Source: Candidatus Bathyarchaeota archaeon
Lineage (GTDB): Archaea > Thermoproteota > Bathyarchaeia > 40CM-2-53-6 > RBG-13-38-9
Reading direction: 5' to 3'
Length of the DNA: 5,526 bases
NCBI GenBank assembly: GCA_026394315.1
Contig: JAPKYM010000168.1
Span: 1 to 5,526, forward strand
Position 1 is the stretch's first letter; each line of letters starts with the position of its first letter. Positions 4,146-5,526 of this stretch are shown piece after piece. The notes under the pieces were generated by a model. The model was given only the letters and a program-made list of their open reading frames with translations. It had not been told where the DNA came from and did not search any database. Position numbers and translations under genes: made by a program.

Positions 4146-5526
4146 TTAGTCGAAATCTTTGAGCTTCTCCCATTCCCCTTTCTGAATCACATCTTGCTGC
4201 AGGATTTTCTTAAGATATTGTCCTGTGTAGGAGTTCTTGACTTTGGTCAGCTCTTCGGGTGTGCAAGAAGCTATTAGATATCCTCCTTCTTCGCCGCCTT
4301 CGGGTCCAAGATCGATTATGTAGTCAGAGGTCTTGACAACCTCCAGATTATGCTCAATTACTAAGACCGTGTTACCGGCTTCTACAAGTCTCTGTAGGAC
4401 ATTGAGCAACTTTTCAACATCGGCGTAGTGGAGGCCTGTCGTCGGCTCGTCCAGTATGTAAATGGTCTTGCCAGTGCTTCTCTTTGCGAGTTCTGCACTT
4501 AACTTGACTCTTTGTGCCTCGCCGCCGGAAAGGGTTGTTGCACTCTGTCCTAGGTTTATGTATCCTAGGCCGACATCAACTATTGTCTGCACTTTTCTTG
4601 AGATCTGTGGGATTGCTGAGAAAAATTCCAAGGCTTCCTCGACCGTCATCTCGAGAACGTCGGCGATTGATTTTCCCTTGTACTTGACTTCAAGGGTCTC
4701 CCTGCCATACCTTTTTCCTCTGCAGACTTGGCAGGGTACGTGAACATTAGGCAGGAAATGCATTTCTATGGTGATTGTTCCAGCTCCTTGACATGCTTCA
4801 CATCTTCCTCCTCTAACGTTGAAGCTGAAACGCCCTAGTTTGTATCCTCTGACTCTTGAGTCTGGAAGCTTGGAGTACAGTTCTCTTATCGGAGTGAATA
4901 CACCGATGTAGGTTGCTGGATTGCTTCGTGGGGTCCTGCCTATTGGTGACTGGTCAATGATTATGACTTTGTCAACATTCTCGATGCCAACAATCGCCCT
5001 GTGCGCGCCGGGCTTCTCTCTCGAATTCTGGAGTTTCTGGGCCAAGGTTTTGTACAGTACCTCGTTGAGGAAAGTGCTCTTTCCTGATCCTGATACTCCT
5101 GTGACGCAAGCGAAGGTTCCAAGAGGTATCGTTACATCGATATTCTTGAGATTGTTCTCAGATGCTCCAAGAAGGGTGAGATGTTTGCCGTTTCCAGACC
5201 GTCTTCTTGTCGGGATGGGAATCATCAGTTGATGGCTCAAGTACTTGCCGGTAAGGGACTGATTGTTCTTCATTATTTCTTCAGGTGTTCCAGTGGCCAC
5301 AATCTGACCGCCATTTCTTCCTGCCCCAGGTCCAAGATCGATTACATAGTCTGACTCAATAATAGTCTCTTCATCATGTTCTACTACTAGTATTGTGTTT
5401 CCTAGATCTCTCATCTTGTGGAGTGTCTCGAGGAGCCGTCTGTTGTCTCTTTGATGTAGGCCTATGCTCGGTTCGTCAAGAACGTAGAGGACTCCTGTTA
5501 AACCTGAGCCTATCTGGGTTGCAAGC
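4146..5526 (-). CDS. uvrA: excinuclease ABC subunit A, C-terminal half (5' end outside window)
   Basis: UvrA is the ATP-driven DNA damage sensor of UvrABC nucleotide excision repair; as a dimer it loads UvrB at lesions. The frame is open to the right edge, giving 459 of about 940 residues. The fragment starts in the first ATPase with LATQIGSGLTGVLYVLDEPS and GLHQRDN (Walker B, D loop), then the switch-histidine segment LVVEHDEETI. The second ATPase follows: Walker A GVSGSGKS (residues 143-150 of the fragment), IDQSPIGRTPRSNPATY, and the zinc module C242-x2-C245-x19-C265-x2-C268, containing EMHFLPNVHVPC and GKRYGRETLEVKYKGKSI. It ends with signature LSGGEAQR (332-339), Walker B TIYILDEPTTGLH (354-366) and VLVIEHNLEVVKTSDYIIDLGPEGG. 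The internal ATG at 5414 is not the start. A small oddity is SCTPEE near the C-terminus, where SGTPEE is usual. The tail after KKIL is about 20 residues, charged and not conserved. Known archaeal uvrA genes are thought to come from bacteria by transfer. Confidence 0.97.
   Translation of the reverse strand, partial: LATQIGSGLTGVLYVLDEPSIGLHQRDNRRLLETLHKMRDLGNTILVVEHDEETIIESDYVIDLGPGAGRNGGQIVATGTPEEIMKNNQSLTGKYLSHQLMIPIPTRRRSGNGKHLTLLGASENNLKNIDVTIPLGTFACVTGVSGSGKSTFLNEVLYKTLAQKLQNSREKPGAHRAIVGIENVDKVIIIDQSPIGRTPRSNPATYIGVFTPIRELYSKLPDSRVRGYKLGRFSFNVRGGRCEACQGAGTITIEMHFLPNVHVPCQVCRGKRYGRETLEVKYKGKSIADVLEMTVEEALEFFSAIPQISRKVQTIVDVGLGYINLGQSATTLSGGEAQRVKLSAELAKRSTGKTIYILDEPTTGLHYADVEKLLNVLQRLVEAGNTVLVIEHNLEVVKTSDYIIDLGPEGGEEGGYLIASCTPEELTKVKNSYTGQYLKKILQQDVIQKGEWEKLKDFD

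Noticed and set aside
1..5526. CRISPR array, tRNA, insertion sequence or toxin-antitoxin genes.
   Set aside because: I found no regularly spaced repeats, tRNA-like cloverleaf or transposase motifs. The only sizeable gap is 148 nt and is accounted for above.

Overview
This 5.5 kb window is gene-dense chromosomal DNA, with three short gaps of 19-22 nt and one of 148 nt. It is most likely archaeal. The evidence is heavy AGA/AGG use for arginine and ATA use for isoleucine in proB, GGTGA/GGAGG-type translation signals, frequent GTG and TTG starts, and a radical SAM/SPASM protein resembling families I associate with archaea. I cannot fix the lineage: there is no rRNA gene, and a Bathyarchaeia- or thaumarchaeal-type genome is only a guess. 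The two edge genes run off the window.

Left part, + strand: the C-terminal half of proA (gamma-glutamyl phosphate reductase), then after 21 nt a full-length proB (glutamate 5-kinase with C-terminal PUA domain). Together they convert glutamate to glutamate semialdehyde, the first two steps of proline synthesis. The order is proA-proB, the reverse of the common bacterial proBA.

Middle part, - strand, convergent with proB across 19 nt: a two-gene unit. Read in the direction of transcription it encodes a cytoplasmic six-hairpin (alpha/alpha)6 glycosidase-like protein. After 22 nt comes a radical SAM protein with a complete SPASM auxiliary-cluster domain, of the putative peptide-modifying kind. 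This is the least ordinary gene pair here, and its substrate is unknown.

Gap 3998-4145: this 148 nt gap separates the pair from uvrA and is full of structure. It holds three consecutive inverted repeats. On the + strand it also holds a 25-codon reading frame behind a textbook GGAGGT Shine-Dalgarno sequence. The encoded hydrophobic peptide has cysteines at residues 11, 18 and 25, so a small membrane peptide or a substrate for the nearby radical SAM enzyme is possible but unproven. A structured RNA or an operator region is the competing reading.

Right part, - strand: the C-terminal half of uvrA, the DNA-damage-recognition ATPase of UvrABC excision repair, with all expected motifs. It is probably unrelated in function to its neighbours.
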